A DNA stretch of 64,000 nt. Source: CAWATZ01 sp963784995. Lineage in GTDB: Bacteria > Planctomycetota > Planctomycetia > Gemmatales > Gemmataceae. Every line of letters starts with the position of its first letter. The first letter of the stretch is position 1. Below the pieces are notes generated by a model. The model saw only the letters and a program-made list of their open reading frames with translations. It did not search any database and had not been told where the DNA came from. Shown here in pieces: positions 45,596 through 54,496 of the stretch. The DNA lies in NCBI GenBank assembly GCA_963784995.1, contig CAWATZ010000003.1, positions 1,612,001-1,676,000 on the forward strand, in the 5' to 3' direction. The position numbers and the translations under genes are program-made.

Positions 45596-46960
45596 TCACG
45601 AGCCCTGGTTCGGCCCAGCCGCCCACAGGCCCTCGGGTGAGCAATGCCAGCAGGTCGGACAGGCATCATGCTCCATCTGGAGCCAGCGGGCGTGAGAAAC
45701 GTCAACGATCCAGTCAAGGCCACCATTCAGGTCCAGCAGCCCAGCCACAGCCCCATGCACCACGTACGCCCCCAAGGAGGCACACGTGCCATTGGCCCAG
45801 TAGACCGCTGGAGCGGGGACTCCCTCGACGTAGCCGGCTTGGTGAAGCAACTTCACAACGTCATCCGACGCGGTTTCCCTCGCTGCCTCGGCCGGGTCGA
45901 TAACGCCCGAGCAGGCCAGACACCAGCCGCCGTCGAGCGGTGGGACCGTCACGCGGCAGAGAAACCGGCGCGAGCCAGGCTCCTCAGACAGTTCGATGTG
46001 CGTTCCAAGGCAGAGCAGGGGCCGGACGTGCCGCAGCGCGATTTCCTGGACCACCAGTCGAGAGTGGTGATTGTCGGTCGCGGCAACAAGCAGGTCGCAT
46101 CCAGCCAGCGCCTGGCGGCAGTTCGGCTCCTCGACCGCAGCGGTAAGGGCCTGTACCTCCGCATCTCGCGGCCAGGCGGTGCGAATCAATCGGTTGACGT
46201 ATTTCGTTTTGGGCCAGGCAGCGCGGGCCATCGCCGGAGTCGCACCTGGCAAGCGGTTGAGGTTGCTGACCTCAACGCGATCTGGATCAATCAGCAGCCA
46301 GCGACGCACACCAAGGCGGGCCAGCTGTTCAGCCAGGACGGCACCGATTCCGCCGCAACCAACCAGCCCAATCTTCAGCCGGCCAAGAGCTTCTTGTGCG
46401 GCGACCCCGAAGATCCGCTGCCGCTCGAAGCGAGCCGGCAACTGGCTGTCACCGCCAGCCGTCATGGTTCCGCACCAGCTCGGCTCGGTTTCGGCTGGCC
46501 TTGGGTCGCCACGACCACCGGCGGGCCACAGCCGAATCCGGCCGCGGGCAAGGGATTCGTTGAAAACGGCCGACAGGAGCCGCGGCCGGCCGGGCAGCCT
46601 CGCCAGGAAGCGAGCATACTCCCGCTCGTGCCGGTCATCAACTGGCGAGAAGTCAGGAATTCCCATCCCCGGATGAGTGTGGACGTGAACGACGTCGTAC
46701 CCCTGGCGAACGATCTGTTCCAGCAGATAATGATGGCATCGCTGATCGAGGACCAAGCCAGCGACTGACTGCTGTTCGTAGCAATCCGATCCGGGCACCG
46801 CCCAGACGCGAGGCAGCAGGCGCACTCGGCCACGGTCGAGGGGATGGCGGCGGCAGAAGAAGAAGCCTGCAACCTCCTCTCCGTCACGGCGTGCGGCCAG
46901 CATCTCCTGGCGAAAGGATTGCCACAGGCGGGGTGGAAGGGTCAATGAGGCGTGTTTCAT
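45596..46960 (-). CDS. JAB (JAMM) protease - E1-like ThiF adenylyltransferase fusion
   Basis: A 454-residue protein from ATG 46960 (GGAGAAACC upstream). The N-terminal JAB/MPN domain (about 1-150) has the full JAMM metalloprotease set: Glu in DGEEVAGFFF, HVHTHPG, and S-x-x-D in FSPVDD. The C-terminal E1-like domain (about 185-440) has the nucleotide-binding GLVGCGGIGAVLAEQLARLG, DPDRVEVSNLNRL, the adenylate-site ATDNHHSR, and two zinc-type Cys pairs (CLAC and CPTC). A fused deconjugase/E1 fits bacterial ubiquitin-like conjugation systems. E2-like and ubiquitin-like genes lie directly upstream on the same strand. Substrates are unknown. Confidence 0.9.
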   Translation of the reverse strand: MKHASLTLPPRLWQSFRQEMLAARRDGEEVAGFFFCRRHPLDRGRVRLLPRVWAVPGSDCYEQQSVAGLVLDQRCHHYLLEQIVRQGYDVVHVHTHPGMGIPDFSPVDDRHEREYARFLARLPGRPRLLSAVFNESLARGRIRLWPAGGRGDPRPAETEPSWCGTMTAGGDSQLPARFERQRIFGVAAQEALGRLKIGLVGCGGIGAVLAEQLARLGVRRWLLIDPDRVEVSNLNRLPGATPAMARAAWPKTKYVNRLIRTAWPRDAEVQALTAAVEEPNCRQALAGCDLLVAATDNHHSRLVVQEIALRHVRPLLCLGTHIELSEEPGSRRFLCRVTVPPLDGGWCLACSGVIDPAEAARETASDDVVKLLHQAGYVEGVPAPAVYWANGTCASLGAYVVHGAVAGLLDLNGGLDWIVDVSHARWLQMEHDACPTCWHCSPEGLWAAGPNQGS

Positions 46961-47055
46961 TGAGGTTTCTCCGGTCAGGGTTTGGCGAAAGGTGAGAACC
47001 CCGGCGGCAGGCTGCGCCGGGGCCATGGAACGTGTCGAAGCTGCCTGACAGGGAG

Positions 47056-47523
47056 TCAATCCGCGTTCAGAGCGTGGCGGGCAGCAATGTACAGCATGGC
47101 CAGATTGTGGCCGTTACCCGCCAGCGAACCGGGACGCCAGCCCTGCGCCCACTCAGCCGCGGCGAAACCACCGCCCAGGCCGACACAATACCAGTACCAC
47201 CCTTCCTCCCCCAGGAACGGGGCCCCGTAGTGGCCCTGCAGGGTGAAGTGGTGATCGGCGGTTGGCCAGCGGTAGTTGAGGTAACAGCCGATCGGAGGCA
47301 TCGCCGGATACTCGGGCGAGAGCAGGAACAACAAGTCGGTACGCGTCACGCCGAACTTCTGCATCGACAGCTTCACGTTCGCCACCAGCACGGCGGCGAA
47401 CCTGCGTCCGGCGAGGGTCTTGGTCCCGAGCTTGACCGCGCTGCGGGTGCCAGCGGCGGAGCGCAACAGCTCGACTTCTTCGTCGAGCCGTGCGGCGCTT
47501 TGACGATCTTGGGCACCGACCAC
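47056..47523 (-). CDS. prokaryotic E2-like (UBC-family) protein
   Basis: A 155-residue frame starting at GTG 47523; the natural start may be upstream in the ubiquitin-like frame. The core resembles the Prok-E2_E group: DLLFLLSPEYPAMPPIGCYL, then GWYWYCVGLGGG and a W.PG segment (GWRPGSLAGNGHNLAMLYIA). Candidate active-site cysteines are Cys80 and Cys113; I cannot choose between them. In context it should accept the ubiquitin-like protein from the E1 domain and pass it to a target. It lies 95 bp before the JAB-E1 start. Confidence 0.78.
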   Translation of the reverse strand: MVGAQDRQSAARLDEEVELLRSAAGTRSAVKLGTKTLAGRRFAAVLVANVKLSMQKFGVTRTDLLFLLSPEYPAMPPIGCYLNYRWPTADHHFTLQGHYGAPFLGEEGWYWYCVGLGGGFAAAEWAQGWRPGSLAGNGHNLAMLYIAARHALNAD

Positions 47524-47699
47524 AGCTTCATTCCGTCGCGGATCGCTTCCTGATCTCCCAGGATGCGGGTGCGGCCACCGCCCTCTTCCTGGACCAACTG
47601 GTCACGGCCGACTTCTCCGCGCATCTGCTGGCGGACTTGGCCTGCGGTGGCCTGGTCGTCGGGGATGATGCATAACTTTCCGTTGACAGTTATCTGCAT
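47373..47699 (-). CDS. ubiquitin-like (multiubiquitin-type) protein, 3' end uncertain
   Basis: ATG 47699 (GAGGTAAAC upstream) starts MQITVNGKLCIIPDDQATAG and ends its credible part at DGMKLWSVPKIVKA, about 65-70 residues, matching a beta-grasp fold. The frame runs on to 47373, overlapping the E2-like gene in another frame by about 150 bp, which is unlikely to be natural. A single-base shift near 47500-47510 would instead join the two as one ubiquitin-like-E2 fusion (47699-47056). There is no clear C-terminal GG tail in the present frame. Confidence 0.65.
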   Translation of the reverse strand: MQITVNGKLCIIPDDQATAGQVRQQMRGEVGRDQLVQEEGGGRTRILGDQEAIRDGMKLWSVPKIVKAPHGSTKKSSCCAPPLAPAARSSSGPRPSPDAGSPPCWWRT

Positions 47700-47767
47700 G
47701 GAGTTTACCTCGTTCAGGATGAGCCCTGCGGCCGTGAGGCCGCAGGGCGGGATGCAAGACACGTGGA

Positions 47768-48380
47768 TCAGGCGTCGAAGACGTCGTCGCCGCCGATGCG
47801 GTTGGGTCCGGTGGGGCGAAGGTCGCTGAAACGGTTCAAGATCTGGCGCAGGTCGATGACCCCGTTGGCAGCCGCACGCAGCTCGTTGCCCAGGGCCTGA
47901 TCCAGTGCAGCCACCTCGACTCGGATGCCGCGGCGGCGTAACTTCTGCGCCAGGTAGGCGAAATCCGAGTCCCCGGTCACAAGGACGACAACATCGGGCT
48001 GGATGGAAGCTGCCAGGTCGAGCGCATCGATCGCCATGACGACATCCACGTTCGCCTTGTACTGTGGACCTTCCTCTCCGCCGACCTCGCGGAGAGCCAT
48101 CCTTGGTCACCACGAGCAATCCCTGTGTCCGCAGCCAGTGGATGAACCTGAGCTTCCGTTCGCGGGCCTCCTGAAACTCTGGCATGTTGAGCGGGGGCAG
48201 CCCTGTGTATACGACCATCTCAACGAGGCGGCGCCCCTCAGTCTCGTCGGCGAGGTAGTGAGCCAAAGCAAGCCAGTCAGGCCTCTTGTTGACCGATCGA
48301 GCGGAAACAGTCAGATTGGCTTCATCGACCAGAGCAAGAATACGCTGACGCTGAGCCGTCAATGTCTCGTTCACAGCCAT
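47768..48380 (-). CDS. NYN-domain (LabA/DUF88-like) putative RNase (frameshift near 48098)
   Basis: About 204 residues in two frames joined near 48098. The PIN-like NYN fold is recognisable: LALVDEANLTVSAR (first acidic site), EMVVYTGLPPLN, YKANVDVVMAIDALDLA and VVLVTGDSDFAYLAQKLRRRG, with GIRVEVAALD after. The acidic residues expected for a metal-dependent nuclease are present. It lies 68 bp upstream of the ubiquitin-like gene on the same strand. NYN proteins are often single-strand RNases; a link to the conjugation genes is inferred only from position. Confidence 0.85.
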
Positions 48381-48497
48381 GTGTTTTCCTTTCGCTAGGA
48401 CAAAAACAGTCGGGAGCATTACACGATTACGCTCCCGGGTAGAGGCAGGAGAACTGGATTCCGGCGGCGGGAATGGACGACTCCGCCGGATTCCGCC

Positions 48498-48764
48498 TTA
48501 CAGTCTCGCCTGTTCGCTCCGGCAACCTGCATGGCATGTTTCAGCTTCGAGCAGACGGCGCAGCCACACAACCAAGTGACGGGGGGCAGACTGGCGGCGG
48601 CCGTTAACCAGACACGGGCGAGGAATCAAGGGGTGGCGGAACCGGATCTCGCCGGTCCGACGGACATGGATCACTTCGCAACCGAGGCGGTTGGCGATCT
48701 GCTCCGCCTTGTCGAGATTAATGCCAGTGGCCACGGTAAGGGTAGGGCCTGATGGAATGAGCAT
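48498..48764 (-). CDS. small protein of unknown function
   Basis: An 88-residue protein from ATG 48764 (GGAGGACGACTGC upstream). The sequence TVATGINLDKAEQIANRLGC, then EVIHVRRTGEIRFRHPLIP and LVVWLRRLLE looks like a real alpha/beta domain, with some resemblance to small RNA-binding toxin-type folds such as HicA. I do not recognise the family. It lies between the ATPase cassette and the NYN gene in the same orientation. Confidence 0.5.
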   Translation of the reverse strand: MLIPSGPTLTVATGINLDKAEQIANRLGCEVIHVRRTGEIRFRHPLIPRPCLVNGRRQSAPRHLVVWLRRLLEAETCHAGCRSEQARL

Positions 48765-48966
48765 GCAGTCGTCCTCCGTTATGTTGTGGATCGGTAGGGC
48801 AACCGGCAACGGGCCTCCTGCTGGGCCAGCACGCTCGCCCAGCAGTCAGGGGGTGCCGCATGACAGCCCGCTGTCGCCCAGATCGTTGTGGGGACCGCTT
48901 GCCCTCCCGGAGAAAGGCAGGAGTAGACAATTCCCGGAACTGGAAATGCTGATTCCGTGCGGAAGG

Positions 48967-50691
48967 TCAGAATTGCCACTTGATGGGTGTACAGGGCCGA
49001 TAGGCGAAGGACTTGCTTTCGGTTGAGATTGAGTCGCGCAGGTGGCGGGCGAGTTCGAGTAATTCTGTCTCGACCGTCTCGTAAGTCTTGTTCAACGCCT
49101 TCCGGACTCGGTCATACGCCTTCGTCTCCGGTGAGGAGTCGAGGTTCCGCGCTCGGCCCCTCAGCCCGGAATCCTGCTTGACATGGTCGCAGATCTGGGC
49201 ACGCTCATCGATCAGTTGTTGCTGCTCGCCCGGGTGAGTCTCGCCATTTTTCGCAATCCTGTCGAGGTCGGCTCGAATTATTTCCAGCTGGTGCTTGTAC
49301 GCCTGGAGAGCCTCCCGATCGCTGCCCTCTTGAAGCGAGACGCTATCCTCGCTGAGTTCGGCGTCGCCCTCCTCGGTGCCGGCCAAACCTCGACGAGTGC
49401 CCGAGGCAACTTCCAGCTGCCGGGCGCCTATACTATTAGGCGGGTCAGGGCGGGAAAGGAGGTCAGCGACATAGTCGAACCCCTTGGTGCGCGGGAAGGA
49501 GGCATCCCGGCCCGCAAAGCACACTCGATAGCAGTTCCCCTCGCGGTGGAACAAGTAGGCCGGAGGGTTCATGCCCACCAATGAGGCCGAGGCGGGGTGT
49601 AACCGGGCAGTCACCCACTGTCGCCACAATGTGCCACGCAGTTGGGCCACACCGTTCCCACCGTCCTCGACTAGCCCGCGCCGCCGGAGGTCGGACATGG
49701 CATCGATAGGAACCGCATCGCCCCGCGCCACAGCAAGGAGTTGCTCGCATTCGGGGCCAGTTCGCTGTTCCCACAAAACCTTGAAATGCGGGTGGAAATC
49801 GCACGCAAGCTGCTCTTCGTTGATCGCCTTGCAGGCGATCATATGCTGGCCGATCGCCTTGCCAGCGAATGCCCACCCACCGGCTAGGTCGTAGACCCGA
49901 TCTACATCCACGCTGGCTGCATCCAGGCATTGGCGTACTCTCGGCCCGCACTGCTCCCGGCAGTGCGTCCACATCCGTCCGAAAGCTTCTCGCGTCAGCG
50001 GCGAGAGGATGCGAAGGGACGAAACGAAGTTCCACAGTGGGGAGCCGTCCGGGCCGCGAAACGTGTCCCACTCAAGGGCACCAGCCAGCACGACAGTTAG
50101 CGGCCGAGGTGACCCGGGCCGGGACGTTAATTCGGCCACGTTTCGCAGCCGCCAGAGCTTCTCCTCTTGGCCCTGCAGCACAGTGCGCATTAGGTACTCA
50201 TACTCGTCGAACAGCAGTAACACTCCAAAGCCGCATTTGTTAAGCTGCTTGAAATAGGGCTCAACACCGTTGAGGATCTCGTACTCGTCCAGCGTTTTCA
50301 GCGCATCGTAGAGACTCGCGGGCGCAAGGTCGGCCGACACGCAAACGCGGCCGTAGGTCAGGCTTTCAGGACGGTTGGACCTTGCCAGAAAACAGCCATG
50401 CACTTGCGCCACGATATGACGATAGGCGTCGAGGGCATTCCGCACCCCAGTGCCGTGGAACTCGAGGTACACGGGAAGGTGGTGGCGCTGCTTCATTGAA
50501 AAGCAGGTTTCGACGCAGCGCAGCACCGATGTCTTGCCCGCGTTGCGATCACCGATCACCTGGATACTCGTCCCGCTGCTCAGGGTACGGCACAGTTGTT
50601 CAAGTACGCCCTCTGGCTCCTCGTATCCGAACAACTCTAGCGGATCGGTCACATAGCACTTGGTCTCGAAGCCTGAATGCCACTCATCCAC
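48967..50691 (-). CDS. STAND/AAA-type P-loop ATPase (cassette gene 3)
   Basis: A 574-residue protein. Walker A is VIGDRNAGKTSVLR (about 47-60) and Walker B is VLLLFDEYEYL (about 158-168), preceded by the DPLELFGYEEPEGVLEQL lead-in of STAND-like NTPases. A sensor-type LTVVLAGALEWDTFRG follows, then a winged-helix-like region (about 300-380) and a charged coiled-coil C-terminus (EALQAYKHQLEIIRADLDRI). AGGAGG lies in the end of the preceding ATPase gene, so the two are translationally coupled. No named family beyond P-loop ATPase; codon choice is less GC-rich than in flanking genes. Confidence 0.82.
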   Translation of the reverse strand: MDEWHSGFETKCYVTDPLELFGYEEPEGVLEQLCRTLSSGTSIQVIGDRNAGKTSVLRCVETCFSMKQRHHLPVYLEFHGTGVRNALDAYRHIVAQVHGCFLARSNRPESLTYGRVCVSADLAPASLYDALKTLDEYEILNGVEPYFKQLNKCGFGVLLLFDEYEYLMRTVLQGQEEKLWRLRNVAELTSRPGSPRPLTVVLAGALEWDTFRGPDGSPLWNFVSSLRILSPLTREAFGRMWTHCREQCGPRVRQCLDAASVDVDRVYDLAGGWAFAGKAIGQHMIACKAINEEQLACDFHPHFKVLWEQRTGPECEQLLAVARGDAVPIDAMSDLRRRGLVEDGGNGVAQLRGTLWRQWVTARLHPASASLVGMNPPAYLFHREGNCYRVCFAGRDASFPRTKGFDYVADLLSRPDPPNSIGARQLEVASGTRRGLAGTEEGDAELSEDSVSLQEGSDREALQAYKHQLEIIRADLDRIAKNGETHPGEQQQLIDERAQICDHVKQDSGLRGRARNLDSSPETKAYDRVRKALNKTYETVETELLELARHLRDSISTESKSFAYRPCTPIKWQF

Positions 50692-50703
50692 GAGCGGTCC
50701 TCC

Positions 50704-52851
50704 TTATTCCTTCAGCAGATCAAGGTCGGGCTTGAGGTAGCGGTGGTTGGCCCTCCACCAGCGGCGGAACAGGTCCACGCTGATGATGTACGAGGGGCGG
50801 CCCTCGTCGTCGCGCTCCAGGAGCACCTGCCGCTCCTTCAACTCCCCGAGCGCTTCCGCCGCTTTGCGCTCGTGGCATGGGACCCGGTGCCGCTCCCATT
50901 CCTGCAGGATGGCCTCGTGCAGCACTGGCCGGGCGAGGTCCGGCCGGTGCGGGTCCCGGGAGAGATGACATATCGTCGTAAGCAACGCGGGGTACGACGA
51001 GGGATCTTGGGCGAAGTACATGTTGCTCTGGAAGGCGACCGACGGTAGCAACTGCACGCCGCCGGGCAATTCTCCATCTGTCTCACCCGTCAGCACGCCC
51101 ACGACACGCTCAAGGTCGGGATAACCTACCCAGCCGCGATGCGTTGCCGCGGCTACCCAGGCAGCCCTCTTGCAGATTAGCTGGATGAAGTACGGGATGC
51201 GGAAACTGAGCCGCAGTATGTGGGCTGCCGCCTCCTCGGTGAAGCGAAGCCGCGGCTCCATAGCGCTTACCAACTCCCGGGCGGACTCCTCGTCGATACA
51301 GCTGATACGCCGCTCGATGACATTGACTAACTGCCCAGTGATGCCGTAGGCCGGGTCGCGCACCATCCGCCGCAACTCGTATGTGCCAGCCAAGACGAAA
51401 CTGGCAAGCCCCTCGATGGCGAACGCACGCACCGCGGCCAGGAAAGGTGGACCCACCCGTCCGTTATCTACCAGCGTGCGGTAACCAGTGAATTCATCGA
51501 CTAGGAAGACGGGGTAAAGGCCTGCGGAGCGGAGGGCCATCAATAGCGGGCGCCAGTCCTGGAAACCGACCTCGGCCTCCGAAATCTGAGGCATGGTCCT
51601 GGGCGGCAGCTGACCACTCTTTACCAATTGTTGGACCGTGTTCATAACTCGCTCAGACAGCAGGTAGCGCCAAAGGTGACGCTCTTCTGTGTAGTTGGCC
51701 GCGTCGTTCAGATTCCACTCGATGCACAGGAAGCGCGTTGGGTCCCCCGGATGGCCAGTCAACTTCAACTGCAGGCTCCTCGCCAGGTATTCCAGCAGCG
51801 TGCTCTTGCCCGTGCGCGTCAGGCCGACTAGCAGCGGGGTCTTGTTTCGCTCAGAGGATCGCAGATGCTGCACCAGTTCGTCGAGATCGCGGCTTCGCCC
51901 TTTGAACAGGTGCTCGTGGGGAACCCCCACTTCGTCCCAAGGGATGTCCTCTATGATGAAACCGCCGCCGCGATCAATCTCAAGCGTGAACGTCTCGGCC
52001 AGATCGTCGCCGGGGTTACTGTCTCCGGACGGACACACTCCCACATCCAGGGTGTAGGGCGAATCTAGGCCGCTCGCGAACACCGTCCGCGGAACCTGAC
52101 ATTCGACTTGTCTGTGGGCTCCGACGTGCAATTCACGTTGAGGGATTGGCGCAGGCCGCCACAGCGCCGATGGATTGCCTGGAACACGAATCGCAAGCTG
52201 CAGTGTGAATCTTTCTGACATCGCCCTGCCAACGTTGCGCACGAGGACGCTGCCGACAACGGTATCCCCCTGCTCACGGAAGACCGGCGGCTCCAAGGTT
52301 ACCTCGAGGAGCGCCTTCATCTCCCCCAGACGCTGATTCTCCAGGTTGCCCAGAGCCGTTCGCCAGCGCTTCAGCAGCGGTTCAAAACGCACCCGGCCCC
52401 AGTACGTCGGCGCGTTTTCGATCCTCTGCAACAGCGATTCCAGTTCACCGCGGAATCCTGACAGGATCATCGCACGCTCTTCGCCGCCGCGCGTCTCATA
52501 TCCGCTGAGGATTGCCAGCGCTGCCTGAACACCGTCGCTCAACTGAAGGTCGGTGCTGAAGAGTGGTTGCCGGTGCCGAGGGAACCGCTGCCACCGATTC
52601 TGAAGATCTGCGAAAGTCCCCGGAACGAGTTTCACATGTTCAATTTCGCTGAAGAATTCATCGATGACCCGTCGATCGTCCGCCCAGCGTCGAATCGCCC
52701 GCAGCAACAACTCACGAGGCCGGTCGGCTGGCTGTGGTGAGCCTCCTGCTAACTCTCCAAGCACGGCGCGCCGTTGAGTCCGGCTGGGGCCGTCCGCTTG
52801 CAATAAATCCATGATCCGTTGTCCGTCCGGGATTCGGTCGAGCCAGTTCAC
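50704..52851 (-). CDS. P-loop ATPase with beta-rich N-terminal region (cassette gene 2)
   Basis: A 715-residue protein; start GTG 52851. The N-terminal 180 residues are helical. Residues about 180-285 look Ig/CARDB-like (VTLEPPVFREQGDTVVGSVL, VRNVGRAMSERFTLQLAI). An NTPase domain follows after HEHLFKGRSRDLDELVQHL: Walker A LVGLTRTGKSTLLEYLA, Walker B YPVFLVDEFTGY, and a sensor-like FVLAGTYELRRMV. The C-terminus (about 560-715) is a winged-helix-like region ending FRRWWRANHRYLKPDLDLL. A 12-bp gap separates it from the genes on each side, which indicates one operon. Confidence 0.82.
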   Translation of the reverse strand: MNWLDRIPDGQRIMDLLQADGPSRTQRRAVLGELAGGSPQPADRPRELLLRAIRRWADDRRVIDEFFSEIEHVKLVPGTFADLQNRWQRFPRHRQPLFSTDLQLSDGVQAALAILSGYETRGGEERAMILSGFRGELESLLQRIENAPTYWGRVRFEPLLKRWRTALGNLENQRLGEMKALLEVTLEPPVFREQGDTVVGSVLVRNVGRAMSERFTLQLAIRVPGNPSALWRPAPIPQRELHVGAHRQVECQVPRTVFASGLDSPYTLDVGVCPSGDSNPGDDLAETFTLEIDRGGGFIIEDIPWDEVGVPHEHLFKGRSRDLDELVQHLRSSERNKTPLLVGLTRTGKSTLLEYLARSLQLKLTGHPGDPTRFLCIEWNLNDAANYTEERHLWRYLLSERVMNTVQQLVKSGQLPPRTMPQISEAEVGFQDWRPLLMALRSAGLYPVFLVDEFTGYRTLVDNGRVGPPFLAAVRAFAIEGLASFVLAGTYELRRMVRDPAYGITGQLVNVIERRISCIDEESARELVSAMEPRLRFTEEAAAHILRLSFRIPYFIQLICKRAAWVAAATHRGWVGYPDLERVVGVLTGETDGELPGGVQLLPSVAFQSNMYFAQDPSSYPALLTTICHLSRDPHRPDLARPVLHEAILQEWERHRVPCHERKAAEALGELKERQVLLERDDEGRPSYIISVDLFRRWWRANHRYLKPDLDLLKE

Positions 52852-52863
52852 GAAGTTGTTGCT

Positions 52864-54411
52864 TCAGCGCCCAGACGCGACCAATGGCTCGCATGCGAGG
52901 CGGAGCAACTCGGGTTGTGGCTGCGCTAGGCAGAACTCGAAAAGTCGCAGGAAATGTCGCTGGTCTTCTTGAGGCGGCTCTGGTGCCCCACCGGAAACAT
53001 GGGCGAAGGCCAAATGCGCCCATAGGTGGTTGGTCAGCGCCTGGAAGACGAATCCGGATTGCGGGGTGTAGGCTGTCCGTCCTTTAAGCCGACGACCTCG
53101 TCTCTGCCCTGCCTCCAGTTGCAAGAGCACATCGACAGTTTCCATGGAGTAGCTCGCGATGCTGTCCCGTAACCGACGTAGCTTCTCCTGGTCACTGGCA
53201 TGCTTCAGTTGGCCGCGGAAGTTCAAGATGAGGGCGCCGCCCTTGAGGAGGGCATAACGCGCGACAGCCAACAAGAAATCGATCGGGTCCCACGTCCCCG
53301 GTGGTAGCCGTGTGAACGCCTTGGCGGCCTCTTGGAACAAGGGGTAGCGCTCCGCCATCGGCTTTTCCTTGGGTAAACGCTCTGCCCACTCCATGAGACG
53401 ATGCGCGTCTTCGAGATCTGGCTGGCCGCCCTTGGCCAGGATCGCTTCATCGCGGAACTCTACTTTTTCCAGATCCTTGGCTAGCAGCTGACTGATGTAC
53501 GGAAACGGTGAATTTGGCTCCTGGTCCACATCGGACAGGTTGTCCGAGGGGTCAGTGCTCGAGAGACCATCGGGTTGATCGAGTGAGCGGCGTAGGCGGC
53601 TGCTGGCGAGATCCCGCGGATCATCCCGAAGCATGGCATCGAGCACTTGGCGAGCAGCTTCGAGGTTGCCGTTATTGCGCAACATCAGGGCCAACTGCAT
53701 GCGGAAGAATCGGCGGGCAGCAGGCCGGTCCTCGTAGTGTACTAACGTTCTGTAGCCTTCAGCAGCTTCCGCCCAACGACCACAGGCCGAGAGAATCTGT
53801 GTCCGCGCGTTCAGTAATGGTCTGCTGTTTGAATCCTGGTTCAATCCTTCTTGCATTACCTCAAGAGCACGCTCCAGTTGACCATCGCGCTGGAGGAGCT
53901 GCCCAAAATGCAGCAGCAACTCGGGGCTCCTCTCCCCGGCAGAATAGGCACGTTCAACCTCGGTCAACTGACCCTTGACCTCTTCTTGGTTGACCGGGGG
54001 ATAAGTTTTCTTCACTCCCGCAGACGGCGAACGGTCTCTCGAACGCGGCTCGCTCATGATGGGGAGCCCTGAAGGGGACCAACCGTCTCCATGGGGAGGC
54101 TGGGCACCTCGACAGTCAACAGCCGCAAGGAGTTGCTCTCGCTTATGCCGGATCGCGAACCGGCGTGCCTCAAAGCGAAGATGCTTATCCTTGGGGTGGC
54201 GGGGGTCGGCAACTTGGAGGGCCTGTTGATAGCAAGCTTCCGCTCCATCCAGGTTATTTCCCGCCTCGCGGACGCGGGCCAGGAGAACCCAGTGAGGCAG
54301 GGACCGAGGTACGCGAGCCAAATGATCTTCGAGGCGCCGGGAAAATTCTGCCATGTGCCCCGCTGAGAGTGCCTGGACGAAATCACGTTGAAGGCTTTCA
54401 AACTCCGTCAT
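52864..54411 (-). CDS. TPR-containing protein (cassette gene 1)
   Basis: A 515-residue protein. TPR-like pairs occur at about 1-90 (WVLLARVREAGNNLDGAEAC) and 145-280 (LLLHFGQLLQRDGQLERALE, LALMLRNNGNLEAARQVLDA), followed by a helical C-terminal domain of unknown type. There is no signal peptide or catalytic motif. It is the first gene of the leftward operon, followed by the two ATPases, and could present them with a ligand or effector. GC content is visibly lower than in most of the window. Confidence 0.78.
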   Translation of the reverse strand: MTEFESLQRDFVQALSAGHMAEFSRRLEDHLARVPRSLPHWVLLARVREAGNNLDGAEACYQQALQVADPRHPKDKHLRFEARRFAIRHKREQLLAAVDCRGAQPPHGDGWSPSGLPIMSEPRSRDRSPSAGVKKTYPPVNQEEVKGQLTEVERAYSAGERSPELLLHFGQLLQRDGQLERALEVMQEGLNQDSNSRPLLNARTQILSACGRWAEAAEGYRTLVHYEDRPAARRFFRMQLALMLRNNGNLEAARQVLDAMLRDDPRDLASSRLRRSLDQPDGLSSTDPSDNLSDVDQEPNSPFPYISQLLAKDLEKVEFRDEAILAKGGQPDLEDAHRLMEWAERLPKEKPMAERYPLFQEAAKAFTRLPPGTWDPIDFLLAVARYALLKGGALILNFRGQLKHASDQEKLRRLRDSIASYSMETVDVLLQLEAGQRRGRRLKGRTAYTPQSGFVFQALTNHLWAHLAFAHVSGGAPEPPQEDQRHFLRLFEFCLAQPQPELLRLACEPLVASGR

Positions 54412-54496
54412 GGCGTTACCTACTCAAGCGACCATGGAATCCCTTATTCTAGGCGGGAGTAGCGGGTTCCATGAGCGGAACTTTGCTTTCCGCTGA

